A stretch of 64,000 nt of DNA from Sceloporus undulatus. Its lineage: Eukaryota; Chordata; Lepidosauria; Squamata; Phrynosomatidae. The notes under the pieces were generated by a model. The model was not told the origin of the DNA. It saw only the letters and a program-made list of their open reading frames with translations, and did no database searches. The position numbers and the translations under genes were made by a program. Below, piece by piece: positions 20,274-30,235 of the stretch (the stretch's first letter is position 1; each line of letters opens with the position of its first letter). Location: NCBI RefSeq assembly GCF_019175285.1, contig NC_056527.1:18889607-18953606 (forward strand). The letters run 5' to 3'.

Positions 20274-20845
20274 TCCATGGCAGGTTACAGACCGCCCATT
20301 TTGGGCGGGCTGTACCCGCCCCTTTCCCCAGTGTATTGGGGCCTCAGTAGCTAGAACGGCAGCCGCTGAGGCCTCGATCCGCCGCTTTTCAGGCTGCGGG
20401 GAAGTGGCAAAACGCCGCTTCCCCGCAGCCTGAAAAGGGGTGTCCCTGGGGCTTCAAGCCCCAAGGACACCCCGCGGTGGTGGGGAGGAGGAGAAAGGGG
20501 CCGCTTGGCCCCTTTCTCCTTTGGTCCGCTGGGCGCAGCCGTGTGAAGGCTGCGCCCAGCGGACCAAACCAGAAAGGAGCTCTGAAACGGAGCTCCTTCC
20601 TGCTCCGCACTAAGGGCGCACTAGACACCCTGGCGCGGAGCGAGGATGTCACTTCCGCGCCGCCCCGTATAGAGGCAGTGCGGTAATGACGTCCTCATGG
20701 CGGCGGCCGTGTGGAATGGCCTCCGCCATTTTGTGCGTGCAGTGCGCGCACTAGGGTTAGGGGGTGCGGAAGCACCGCCCCTTTCTAACCCTAGTGTGCG
20801 CTCCGCACGCACAAAATGGCCCGTTTGTAACGGGCCTATGTTATT
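20274..20845. mobile_element. GC-rich multi-hairpin MITE, long member
   Basis: Bounded by CCATGGCAGGTTACAGACCG at the left and, as inverse, CATAGGCCCGTTACAAACGG at the right. Perfect or near-perfect stems follow one another: 20,340-20,347/20,366-20,373; 20,385-20,404/20,418-20,437 (20 of 20 bp); 20,437-20,454/20,456-20,473; 20,489-20,502/20,507-20,520 (14 of 14); 20,521-20,540/20,548-20,567 (20 of 20); 20,574-20,582/20,590-20,598; 20,602-20,608/20,635-20,641; 20,642-20,651/20,687-20,696; 20,697-20,708/20,718-20,729; and a terminal 94-bp hairpin (20,726-20,819) with CTAGGGTTAGGGG. No protein is encoded. The high stem identity suggests youth. Confidence 0.8.
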
Positions 20846-20900
20846 TGTGCCTCTGGTACCAAAGTAAATCTTTAAAGAATCCTCAAAGAAGTTTAGTATA

Positions 20901-21120
20901 AGAGCCCTTGTGGCGCAGTGGTTAAATACCAGTACTGCAGCCATAAGGTTGTGAGTTCAATCCCAAGGCTGCAAGGTCCACTCAGCCTTCCATCCTTTCA
21001 TAGGTCAGTAAAATGAGGACCCAACTTGTTGGGGACAATTGGCTTACACACTGGAAACTGCTTAGGGAGCGCTAGTTCACTGACAAGTGGTACAGGAATG
21101 TACTTGCTATTGCTATTGCT
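20901..21120 (+). mobile_element. tRNA-derived squamate SINE (L2-type body)
   Basis: Head GAGCCCTTGTGGCGCAGTGG (box A) and GGTTGTGAGTTCAATCCC (box B). Then TCAGTAAAATGAGGACCCAA, TTGTTGGGGACAATTGGCTT, and a (TATTGC)n-type end. Box A/B spacing fits a Pol III promoter. It is nearly full-length; a second copy is inverted at 53,305-53,500. Confidence 0.85.
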
Positions 21121-21254
21121 AAAATCCCAGGAACACATCTACTGATATACCTGTATTACTAAATCAAAACCAAAACTTGGATGACTGAACACCTCCAGTG
21201 TGTCACATCACTCGAAAATTGTGACAGTTGGGCTTCTGTGTTGTGCTTTGCAAA

Positions 21255-21365
21255 TTGGAGAGCTGGGACAAATTACTATTTTTAAGATTACACCTCCCAG
21301 AGATAGCATGGCATCTGACCATGCTGTCTGGGAATTCTGGGAATTGTTGTTTAAAAAAGCACCTT
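21255..21365. mobile_element. MITE family B copy
   Basis: GGGACAAATTACTATTTTTA and TACACCTCCCAGAGATAGCA form one arm. CTGGGAATTCTGGGAATTGT then TTAAAAAAGCACC form the other. ~100-bp foldback type. Confidence 0.6.
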
Positions 21366-21670
21366 CCTCTAGTCGACCAAGAATGCAATTTAGGAAAGCA
21401 TGACCACAGTCACTGTGGCAGATCCATGGTCAGTGTGGAATACCACCTACAGCAAAATATTAATGTAGTATTAAAAAGGAATGAAATGGTCACAACTTCC
21501 TCTCCCCCCCCCCCAACCCACCCACTCACACATACATAAACCCCTGTTTACAATGGACACAATCAGGCATTTCTTTGCTTTAGCTAGGCTTCCAATTTTA
21601 CAGGCCCCCACTTGCTTGAAAAATAAAGCACCTATAGGCACCCGTGGTTAAAGATGCACAGCAGTTCTTC

Positions 21671-21904
21671 TTGTTGTTGTGTGCCTTCAAGTTATTCCTA
21701 AGTTATTGTGACCCAAAATTGAACCTATCATGGGATTTTCTTGGCAAGATTTATTCAGAGGGGGGGTGTCTTTGACTTCAACTTGCGGCTGAGAAAGTGT
21801 GATTTGCCCAAGGTCAGCTAGTCATTTTTCATGGTGGAGTGAGGATTCGCACCATGGTCTCCTGAGTTGTAGTCCAACACCCAAAGCACAAAGTCACACA
21901 GTGC
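21671..21904 (-). mobile_element. Sauria SINE
   Basis: Minus strand: head with TGTGACTTTGTGCTTTGGG and GGACTACAACTCAGGAGACC, body TGACCTTGGGCAAATCACAC and AAATCTTGCCAAGAAAATCC, tail ACTTGAAGGCACACAACAAC. Full length but substituted. Confidence 0.88.
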
Positions 21905-21929
21905 TTATTATAACCAGTTAATGGGTAAA

Positions 21930-22080
21930 TCCTGAATTCCTCAAAGGATGGAAGGGAAACATAATTTGCAGTACAATCTTGTGAGGTAGGTTAAATTGAG
22001 AGATGGTAACTGGGCAAAGCTGCAAAGACAGCTTCATGGCCAAAATGTAGAATTTGATCTGGGTCCTTTCAGCAACCAGT
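21930..22080 (-). mobile_element. MIR/CORE-type SINE, old
   Basis: GTACAATCTTGTGAGGTAGG, TTAAATTGAGAGATGGTAAC, CTTCATGGCC and AATTTGATCTGGGTCC follow the minus-strand order of MIR-like SINEs. Confidence 0.55.
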
Positions 22081-22159
22081 AACCACATTTATTTGTGATA
22101 CTGGATAGCAGCATTGTTTAAGACCCCAAGTTAAGCGTAGATATTGGAAAGGTTACAGG

Positions 22160-22245
22160 TTTTTGGACTACAACTTCCAGAAATTCCAAGCAACACAGGC
22201 ATTGTCAATTGTGTTGGGGAGGGGGCTTTTTGGAATTTCAGTCCT
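22160..22245. mobile_element. MITE family B copy
   Basis: TTTTTGGACTACAACTTCCA, a spacer, then GGGGGCTTTTTGGAATTTCAG. Arms partly eroded. A C-run and an A-run follow at about 22,259-22,278. Confidence 0.45.
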
Positions 22246-22890
22246 CCTCCCTCCCTCTCCCCCCCCCCCAAAAAAAAACCTTTCTAAGTTCTGGATATGC
22301 ATATCATGTAGGTAAAAAAATATGCATGTGAAATATTAGCCCCAGTCCCAGGTAGATTATTGACATCTTATTTCTACAGAAGTGTTTTATTGGCATGTAT
22401 TTATATGCTGCAAACTCCCATTAAACTAAAAAGGTAATAAAGGATGGTGCCTCCATGCTCTTTAGAGTTTGGATCATTAGATTCCTTTCAAAAGGCAATA
22501 TAAATGTCTATGCTCCTATAAATACCTCCGCCTTTTTCCTTATCTCTCCAGTGAAACTGACAGTTCCCTAACCCCAGTACACTCTTGTTGTGTAATCTTT
22601 CACGTTTATCTGGTGCAGCAGGCTCCGTTTTCTTAGTTTCCTTGATAGGAGAGGAATGCTAGACAGGCTGCTAGAAAAGACAACATTGTGGTTACTGATC
22701 AGGAGTCTGTTTGTTTAACCACTGGACTGACCAAGCATGTACCAGTCTTTCTGTTAGTATCTTAGGAAGCCAACTAAACTGTTTGGGGTTATTAAGATAA
22801 CAGCTAAGGAACAGGTCCAGAAAAGTATTCTGATCTCTTAATGCTTTTGTACCTGGTGAAATCTTCCCTTCTGAGCAATCCTTACCCAGC
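22246..22890. other. Unassigned non-coding sequence
   Basis: No repeat or exon recognised apart from homopolymer runs at the left edge. Confidence 0.5.
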
Positions 22891-22891
22891 A

Positions 22892-22969
<78 letters not shown>

Positions 22970-23120
22970 ATTATTATTATCATCATCATTTATTTATAGA
23001 GTGCTGTAAAGTTTGCACAGTGCTTTACATAGTACGGGTCAAATAAAAAGAATAAAAACCTGTCAAGCGGTGTACAATCTAAAACAACATTACATTATTA
23101 AAATATCTCTAAATAATACT
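22891..23120 (-). mobile_element. LINE-type 3' tail with (AAT)n and (AAC)n
   Basis: On the minus strand, GTAAAGCACTGTGCAAACTT then TACAGCACTCTATAAATAAA are followed by (ATG)2, (AAT)n, (AAC)n and (AAT)n runs (22,891-22,987). The tail motif is the same type as at 45,630-45,690 on the plus strand. Confidence 0.7.
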
Positions 23121-23214
23121 AATTAGTATACAATAAAAACAAAGTAAGCCATGCTGATAGGAGATTCTGGGAGCTGTTGTCTAAAAATAAACAAAGGAAC
23201 TTTCCCAACCTCAG

Positions 23215-23370
23215 TCTGCAATAGATACTTTGTTTTGCATGCAGAAAAATCCCAGGTGCAATCGCTGGCACCTCTGTTCGAGCAGCTCAGGCAGCCGATT
23301 GGTATTTTCTACCTCATCTTTTTAAACTCGGTAGACAATACTGGTCTAGATGGACAGATTATTTTACTGT
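23215..23370 (+). mobile_element. tRNA-derived reptile SINE
   Basis: CTTTGTTTTGCATGCAGAAA, AATCCCAGGTGCAATCGCTG GCACCTC (box B region) and a 3' body GTAGACAATACTGGTCTAGA TGGACAGA. Same family as 18,115-18,280 but better kept in the box B part. Confidence 0.75.
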
Positions 23371-23819
23371 ATTCCCTGTGTTTAACATGTTACATGGGAA
23401 TTTGGCACTGTCAAGGATCTAAGGCCTTGGAGTTCAGATCCAGAACTGAAGCCAGAAGAGGTAAACTGGCTTATTGGCCAAAGTGATAAGCTCCCTTGTC
23501 TCACAAGGCCTGTCCCTCCTACTGTTCTGGCATTGTCATGTTTGGACAACACACATCTGAAACTCCAGTTCTGCTCTCCAGACGACATCCAGCATGTTCC
23601 ACTCCTGAAGAATCTGGAAATCAGAATTGCTTGTCCTTTAAAGCTAGGGATTTCTGGTGTTTTTAACAGTAGCTAGAGCCCTAAACAATGAATCAGGGGT
23701 TTAACAGAAATGGAGGTAATATGATAGGTGTTCTGAGTTCACAGGGCTAGCTCTGAAACATGTATCTGGGCATGTTCTTTTGTTCCTACAAATAGGCAGA
23801 GCTTGCAAATGTTACATGT

Positions 23820-23930
23820 TGCATTTTTGGATTGCAATTCTAGAATTCCTACAGCCAGAATGGGTGGTGAACACAATAGCTGGGGAATTCTGTGAGCATT
23901 ACTCCAAAAAAGCAACATTTAACAAGCCCA
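23820..23930. mobile_element. MITE family B copy
   Basis: TTGGATTGCAATTCTAGAAT at the left and GCTGGGGAATTCTGTGAGC with ACTCCAAAAAAGCAAC at the right are the two arms. Confidence 0.6.
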
Positions 23931-24272
23931 GCAAATAACCTCTCCTGAAAGATTATCCAATTCAGCATATCCACCACTGGTTCCTTACATGTGTTATTGT
24001 TTAAAATGTATCCATATCTGCCACAGCATTGTTGTATTTACAATGTCAAAGAGGAAGACAAGAAGCCACTGTCTATAGTAATATGGTAACTAAATTATCT
24101 CTTATTGGGCTTTTTCTTTTAAAACATCACTCAGGCTTTTACCAGGGGAAGGGAGTCATGTCCTAGCTTTATTAACGTGTCCAGATGCAGCTGTAATAAT
24201 GATGAGACACATGAGAAATAACCAAAGGAATTTTTATTTAGTTTCCTCAACACCAGCAGTTTTATTTTCCTT

Positions 24273-24500
24273 TTATAAATCAGCAATGCTTAGCCATTTT
24301 TCTACTTCCACCACCTCCCTGAAATCTCTTTGAGGACTGCAATCTTCAACTGCATGAGACTCTGATGTGAACTTAAGACCTACCCGAGTGTGGACTACTC
24401 CCTTAATTTTCATACTGAAAGAATGTTCTGCGCTCACAAACTCTGGAATGGAAGAAAAGGCAGGGACATTTGCTTTCACAAACCTGTGAATGTACATTAA
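24273..24500 (-). other. Open frame with downstream poly(A) signals; host exon not established
   Basis: A 75-codon minus frame lies outside the adjacent SINE and ends at 24,273-24,275. It contains FSMKIKGVVHTRVGLKF and FREVVEVEKWLSIADL. An AG-terminated, weakly pyrimidine-rich stretch precedes it, and AAATAAA signals occur about 12-50 bp past the stop. No family was recognised. It could be a last exon or simply chance, which is more likely at this length. Confidence 0.15.
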
Positions 24501-24520
24501 TACCTCTGCATGTGCACCAG

Positions 24521-24743
24521 GGCCAGTGTAGCATAATGGTTTGAGTGCTGGACTATGACTTTGGAGACCAGGGTTTGATTCCCAGCTCAGCCATGAAACG
24601 GTGACCTTGGGCAAGTCACACTTTCTCAGCCTCAGGGGAAAGGGAATGGCAAACCTCCTCTGAATAAATCTTGCCAAGAAAACCCCATGATTATGGCTTT
24701 AGGGTTACCATAAGTCAAAAATGACTTGAAGGCACACAATACA
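24521..24743 (+). mobile_element. Sauria SINE, full length with TSD
   Basis: Head GGCCAGTGTAGCATAATGG TTTGAG, box B-like GGGTTTGATTCCCAG, CTCAGCCATGAAACGGTGA, TCTTGCCAAGAAAACCCCA and tail TGACTTGAAGGCACACAA. Flanked by a 12-bp target duplication, CATGTGCACCAG (24,509-24,520) and CATGTGCATCAG (24,744-24,755). Confidence 0.95.
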
Positions 24744-25696
24744 CATGTGCATCAGATTCACAAGGCTAAGATGTTTGGTAGTTGACATAGGGTAGTGCTT
24801 CATACTTCAAGTGAGGACTGTACCACATCAAATTTCAGCTCAGGGCTAATGAAGGCATCTTACCTGTTATGTACTATTCTGTTTGGAGGGGATGTTTTTC
24901 TACATAGGACACTCTTCCCAGAGTATTTACCTATCTAAAGAGGTACAACCAGACACAGGGTTTAAATTATGATCAGAGCTGTGGTATTGTTGGTGATGTA
25001 GTTTTTAAAAACTCTTTTCAATTTGCCAGGTTTTGGTCAGTTTCCATGATCACAATCCACCTTTTCTTTTAGGCTACTATATGCCCCAGAGAGCAAAACA
25101 TACAGGGCAAAAGTAACCATGTCACTAAGAGCATAGCTGCTGGTTTTAATGGTTTTTAAACTGCCCTGCCCCTTCATGAATTTTTTTCCCAGTCACCTAA
25201 TTTCTAGCATGGCAGAGAGTAAGATTTAATGTGTTTGCATTTCCTTGGCAACTTTGCCTGCCTTTTTTCTTCAGGTGCCTAAACTGTACTAGTACATTTT
25301 AACTGAGGTTTGAAGTGATTGCTATGGGTAGACATGTGGCAAAGAAAATTTCATTTATAGAACATTTTATTTGGAGTTCTTTGGGGAGCAAGCAGTGCCT
25401 CATTTTGCCACTCTCCCATAGCTCTATCCCTGTATGACATCACCCTATCCCCAAGGGCCCAGAAGACATTAAATGTGTATATTTGATTATGTATCTATAG
25501 ATGCAACATTAGAAATATAATTTGTTTTAGAAATCACTTTATGATAATGGGAATGACCACAAAGAACTGACCTGTGTACCTACTTAGCTTTCTCCTCAGA
25601 TATGGACTCTTAGTGGGAAATTGCAAGCCCTTATACTTTCACTTCCTGTGGTACTATATATTTTAAGTTGGTTTGTAAAAGTCAGGTCAACTTGTA

Positions 25697-25860
25697 CAGT
25701 GGCTTCATTGGGGGTTGCAAGTGGTGAGGACTGTACCAGGTGATACCATCAGGGGGTGACACTGGCCAGCAGAGGGGTGACTCCTGGAAAGAAAGGGGGT
25801 TCTTCTTGGTGTGTCACTCCCCTTTGGATCACAGATCTCAGAGACTGGCCTCTATTCTAT
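25697..25860. mobile_element. hAT-type element, terminal fragment
   Basis: CAGTGGCTTCATTGGGGGTT, CTGTACCAGGTGATACCATC and GGGGTGACACTGGCC resemble the terminal part of the element at 44,376-45,139 (CAGTGGC..CTAGGG..GTGTCACCC..TGCA type). The other end was not found. Confidence 0.4.
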
Positions 25861-27229
25861 GGTCCTTAGGGTGAGGGGGAGGATTCTCAGGTTGAGAGCA
25901 CTGCATTGGAAAGTGTGTGTACATAGATTTTTTAAAATCATTTGTTAGACTTGCAATTTTTATTTGAATGCCATATCCAGTGCAATTGTGGTTGATACTT
26001 AATCTATTATATCATGCTATTACAATGGGCTCTCCTGGGGTCTCGGGTTTTGGCAATGAAATCTTTGGACCTGGGATAGTCCTGACAAGAACTGCTGCTA
26101 TTACCACAGGAATTTCAGTAGCAATGGTCATGGCAGGAAAATCTATAGCCGTCACCAAAACAGTGGCAGTGCTAGTCCAAATTCTATGAATTATTCCCTC
26201 CTGATTTAGCTTTTTTAAAAAAAAATATCTGGGAGATGAGTTGCAGATTTCCTGCCTTCAGTTCCAGTTGCACCCTAATTTTTATTCAATGTCATTTTGC
26301 TGTTTTCAAGTTAGTGTCTCCAGTAATGTTCAGGGGCAACTCTAAACTGGGTCTAAAGAAAGGATAAGGCTTCAGGAAGCCATCCAAACTTGCCTTGAAT
26401 TTTCCTTTCTTTTCTTTGAAAAGCAGTCTGTTCTGCTGGCTGCAGAATGAGAGATTTTTCACAAAGACTCAAGGCAAAGCTCTTATTCCAGGCATGGTGT
26501 CAGTTAAAAAAAAAACTTGGATGTTGTCAATGGCAGCTAATGGCAGCTAAATTGGTCTTGAAGAGAGCAGCGCTCTTGGCTACAAGCCATTAGTAAGTGA
26601 CCTCTTGGAAACTTAAGGAAAAACCTCCTACATGCATACAACCTGTCATAACTGTGTGATTGGAATCATATGCTCAGCCTTCCTGGGGGGAAAGTAGTGG
26701 GCTGGTGAAGAAAAATCATTCTGCCTAACATTTTCCAGAATTGACACTGGTTCTCATTAGCGGGTGTATTGCATGTCTAACATTCAGCTCAAGACATTTG
26801 ATTTGCATCAAGCACTTAAATGCTGCAGACTCTACAGTATTGTGGGACACAAACACACATGCACACATACATACACATGCACATATTTTAAAGGTCGAAC
26901 AATGAATGCTCAGGGATTTTCTTCCCTTTCTCTCACTGTCTTTCTTGCTCCATTTTCAGTCATTTTGCTGCTGGTAGTATGTGAAGGAGGTGCTTTGGTT
27001 CTACTAACATTGCACAAAGTGGTACTTATACAGCATTAAAGTTAACATGAGCACCATTATGCACCAGCCCATCTTCTGCTTTTTGTTCCACTTCCACACC
27101 TTCTACTTGCCTTTTGTGTGGCTTTTGTCAGGATGTGGCCATAGACTGCTATAGTAGTACCAAGGCCTGGAGATGAAACAGCTGGAAACCAGAGCTTGAA
27201 TTACAGCATTCTTTTCATTTATAATGTTC
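25861..27229. other. Unassigned non-coding sequence
   Basis: About 1.4 kb without a recognised transposon. An imperfect CA/TA tract lies near 26,850-26,885, and a 12-bp tandem (TAATGGCAGC) near 26,530. No convincing exon. Confidence 0.45.
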
Positions 27230-27345
27230 ATATTCCATTTATTCTCAGGGGAGATCAAGAGGGTATATATGGTTACCTCCTCACTATTTTATCCTGTGGA
27301 GTAGCTTGAGAAGAAGGTTGGAGTTAGCAATAGTGTGTGCTCAAA
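27230..27345 (-). mobile_element. Possible MIR-type SINE remnant
   Basis: ATCCTGTGGAGTAGCTTGAG, a GGAGTTAGCAATAG block and AAAGGTTACCCAGAGAACCT follow the MIR-like order but are strongly eroded. Confidence 0.3.
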
Positions 27346-27540
27346 GGTTACCCAGAGAACCTCAGCTGATGGTGTTGTGGTACATTTTGAAATACAAGGA
27401 CTCATTATAAAAGTCCCTAAAGCTATGCTCCAGGGTGATCCATATCAACACAGCACTTTTCATTACTAGGAGCAAGTATTTTAATGGCTAATGGGTTTTA
27501 ATTGTCCATGCTCAAGCACTCTCTGTGTGTGCATGTGTGC

Positions 27541-27750
27541 GTGAGAGAGAGAGAGAGAGAGAGAGTTCAAGTCATCTGTTGACTTATGATGACCCCAAGA
27601 ATTTCATAGTGTTTTCTTAGGCAAGGAATACTCAGAGGGGGTATTCATTGGCAGTCTCCCACCCAAATACTAACCAAGTACTAAGTACTGCCCCTGCTTA
27701 GCTTCCAAGACCAGGTGGGATGTGATACCTTTAAGTATTCAGGTCCACAC
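27541..27750 (-). mobile_element. 5S-rRNA-derived SINE (5S-Sauria type), abutting (GA)n
   Basis: 27,650-27,745 read on the minus strand resembles 5S rRNA: CTTGGAAGCTAAGCAGGGG, AGTACTTGGTTAGTATTTGG, GTGGGAGACTGCCAATGAA. This covers the internal Pol III control region. The left part carries the Bov-B-like GACTTATGATGACCCCAAGA and TTCAAGTCAT tail in minus orientation. So a 5S head was joined to the Sauria/Bov-B tail. A (GA)n run (27,541-27,562) follows the tail. Confidence 0.82.
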
Positions 27751-27769
27751 CTGGGTTAGCTTGCAACAA

Positions 27770-27845
27770 TATTTATGTTATTTATTAGAGTACTTATACC
27801 CCACCCGTCAGCCCTAATGGCTATCAGAGCAGCTTATATATATTA
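27770..27845 (-). mobile_element. L2-like 3' tail
   Basis: Minus strand: AGCTGCTCTGATAGCCATTA GGGCTGACGGGTGGGGTATAA then AATAAATAACATAAATA. Same tail as the plus-strand one at 48,210-48,290. Confidence 0.7.
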
Positions 27846-28049
27846 TTGTTAGAGGAAAATCTATTTCTTCTTTAGCCATGGGGAGAGGGCAATTGTAATT
27901 GGTAACTTAGCTCAGAGAGGGAAAGTTGGATGGAGATGAGTGTTGGCAAATAACTGTCTTTCTCAGTCCTATGAACCCTGGCTCCCATATTACATTGAGC
28001 CAGGCTTAGTGAAGATCTAAACCAGAGACTTCCTCCTTCTAATCAGAGA

Positions 28050-28148
28050 CTGCATCCACACTGCAGAAATAGTCTGATTTGACACCATTTTAACTGGCAT
28101 GGGTCAATGCTATGAGGTTCTGGGAACTGTACTTGGTTGTGGCACTAG
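28050..28148. mobile_element. MITE family A, half copy
   Basis: CTGCATCCACACTGCAGAAA, GATTTGACACCATTTTAACT GG, and GGTTCTGGGAACTGTA followed by TTGTGGCACTAG. Only the left half remains. Confidence 0.75.
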
Positions 28149-28431
28149 ACTAGACCTTTCCATGATTATTGCAAGAGGCATACAGTATCTCTATCAATGA
28201 CCCCCTCTCTACCCATGCCTATCTTCTTTTGACTAAGTAGACTCAAATCAGATCCCATCAGTTTTACCACCAAACCCCTGTTACATTTTTACATGTTTCT
28301 ATAAGGCATAAAGAATAGCAGTGCACACAATAATAAAACAACCAGCAGAAATAAATCAGCATGCTCCCTACTTTTTTCTTTCGGTTAGCCTCAAAGGTGC
28401 TACAAATTCTCTTGCTATTATAGTTATTGTT

Positions 28432-28476
<45 letters not shown>

Positions 28477-28915
28477 TTCTCCTCTTTCTCTTCTTTCTTC
28501 AAGGCTCAACGCTGCTTACACATCAGAAAGGTTACAAAAACATACAAAAAGTCATCATTTGATTAAGCTATTAACCATATTAAAATCACACAGTCTAAGA
28601 TTTTAAATAATACAATTTAAAGCAATACAGCACTTACAGATGTTAAAAGCCTTCAATTCTTGTTTTAAAAAGGGCAGCAGGGAGAGCACCATTTTAGCTT
28701 TTCTAGGTAAGGAGTTCTAAAATGCAGGACAGCCACTAAGAGGGCCCTCTCTTGTGTTCCCCCAGCTGTGAAGGTGGTGGGACTGAAAGAAGACCCTCAC
28801 TGGTGTATTTCAGGGTCCGAGTAGGCTCATGTCATGACATATGGTCTTGCAGATAGCCTGGACCTATGGCATATAGGGCTTTATAGGTCATAACCTATTC
28901 TGTAGTGCAGAGTTG
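28432..28915 (-). mobile_element. L2/L3-like LINE 3' end with (ATG)n tail
   Basis: Minus-strand reading: YKALYAIGPGYLQDHM, then PTRTLKYTSEGLLSVPPPS, FNSLPRKAK-like and FLKQELKAF. The order parallels the C-terminus of the L2 element at 10.0 kb but is more diverged. The 3' UTR ends GTAAGCAGCGTTGAGCCTTG and is followed by (ATG)n/(GAT)n, seen as (ATC)n at 28,432-28,476. Several frame interruptions show an old dead copy. Confidence 0.7.
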
Positions 28916-29584
28916 TATAGTTGCTTATGAATGAAGGAATATGGGTGAGTGTGAATGTGAGCTCTATGGACATGTGAATGGCTGTGATGGGGAGATATAA
29001 GGATACGTGTGAATGGGATAGTCCCACTCATGTTTGGGGGTTTTCTCGCTTTTGTCTCCACCTGCTGTCAGCTTGCTCCATTCACTGTTGGGGGAGCTAT
29101 ATCTCCTTGCCAGTATTTTTGGTAATCATAAAAATAACCTTTCACAGCTGAGAGAATGCAGCCATTGATTTAGAAAAGGTTCCCTATCCCTTCTTTGTGG
29201 TTTGCAGATATTGCCCAAAGCTCTTTTCCCAGTTCAGCATTAGTCTCTTGTCTTGAGATTTTAGGGTTAGAGATTTTAGGATTCCTGACAGCTTTTAAAT
29301 ATGTAGAAACAGCATAGATCCTAAGGCACCTCTTTTACCAAAGATGCTGATCTTCAATATCAGATTAGATTGACCAACATAGGATGTACAGTGTGTGTCT
29401 GAAACATGATTCCATGCTGAGGGAATAGGCAGAGTAAGAGAGCTGGTGAGTCATACCAGAGCTTCACAGTACATGTAAACGTACCGTGGGAGTAAAAATA
29501 CAGGCAGCTTTCCCAGGAACAGTGTGATTCCTCATGTACCCCATAACAAATTGCATTAATTTTTCAAATACTAGTTTTCTTCTC
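28916..29584. other. Unassigned non-coding sequence
   Basis: No recognised repeat or exon. Confidence 0.5.
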
Positions 29585-30235
29585 TTTTTTAAAAAAATCA
29601 TTTTTATTAAATCTAAACACAATCGCAGTCTAATTTTATATATATAGTTAAAAGACAAGCAACAATAGCAAACTAAACTAGACTACTAAACAAAAACAAA
29701 CATACACTACTGACTCCCCACACAACTGATTGATATATACCAGTATTACTCTACATCCTTATATAAGACACTATACTTAGGCCTCTACAATATACCAACT
29801 GTTTATTTTACAAAAAACTGATTCATATTCCCAATGAGCTGCAAGTATATATTAAACAATTCCCAATCTTTCTTTAAAATATTCAAAGAGTTGTCTTTGA
29901 GCAGCGTTGTCAGTTTGTCCATTTCAGCAACTTTGATCATCTTTGTCTTGTCGGCAAGCCTTTTTGGGTTGGAATATTATGTGCTTCTATCTCTGAGCAT
30001 ATGTTATTCTTGCTGATGCGATTCTATATTGCAAAGTCTGTCCATATTTCTTATCAAGTTTAATCAGTCAACATTGCAAGCAAATAATTCTCTGGTTGCA
30101 ACAGTATCTTGACTTTAAAAATATCTTCCAACATTAAATGAATTTGAGTCCAATATGTCTGTGCTTTATCACAGGTCCATTACATGTAGAAAAAAAGAAA
30201 CTATTCTTACAACATTTCTTTGAACCATTGTTGTA
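29585..30235 (-). mobile_element. L1 LINE, ORF2 C-terminus and 3' UTR
   Basis: Minus-strand pieces read MWWTCDKAQTYWTQIHLMLE, DIFKVKILLQPENYLL, then RITYAQR, a PTKKAC-like piece, KVAEMDKLTTLLKDNSLNI and an IFKKDWELF-like end. The WTC, EMDKLT..L and W..F pattern is the C-terminal end of L1 ORF2p. The left end includes an A-rich (minus-strand) region, 29,585-29,600. Frame breaks show it is inactive. Confidence 0.82.

Noticed and set aside
20901-20975. True tRNA gene from the box A/B match
   Set aside because: The cloverleaf is not complete and the sequence continues into a SINE body with a TATTGC tail.
22891-22990. CRISPR-like array
   Set aside because: It is a plain trinucleotide microsatellite with no spacers, and the window is vertebrate.
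25968-26189. Minus-strand piece VRTIPGPKIS resembling the TLPGPILS core of corneous beta-proteins
   Set aside because: Only a short motif agrees, upstream residues do not follow the beta-protein core, and no Gly/Tyr-rich or Cys-rich region is present. Probably chance.
27650-27745. True 5S rRNA gene (also 39,850-39,945)
   Set aside because: Diverged from 5S, incomplete at the 5' side, and joined to a Bov-B-like tail with no T-run terminator; it is a SINE head.
28264-28566. Frames encoding poly-Asp or poly-Ile
   Set aside because: Simple translation of the (ATC)n microsatellite.
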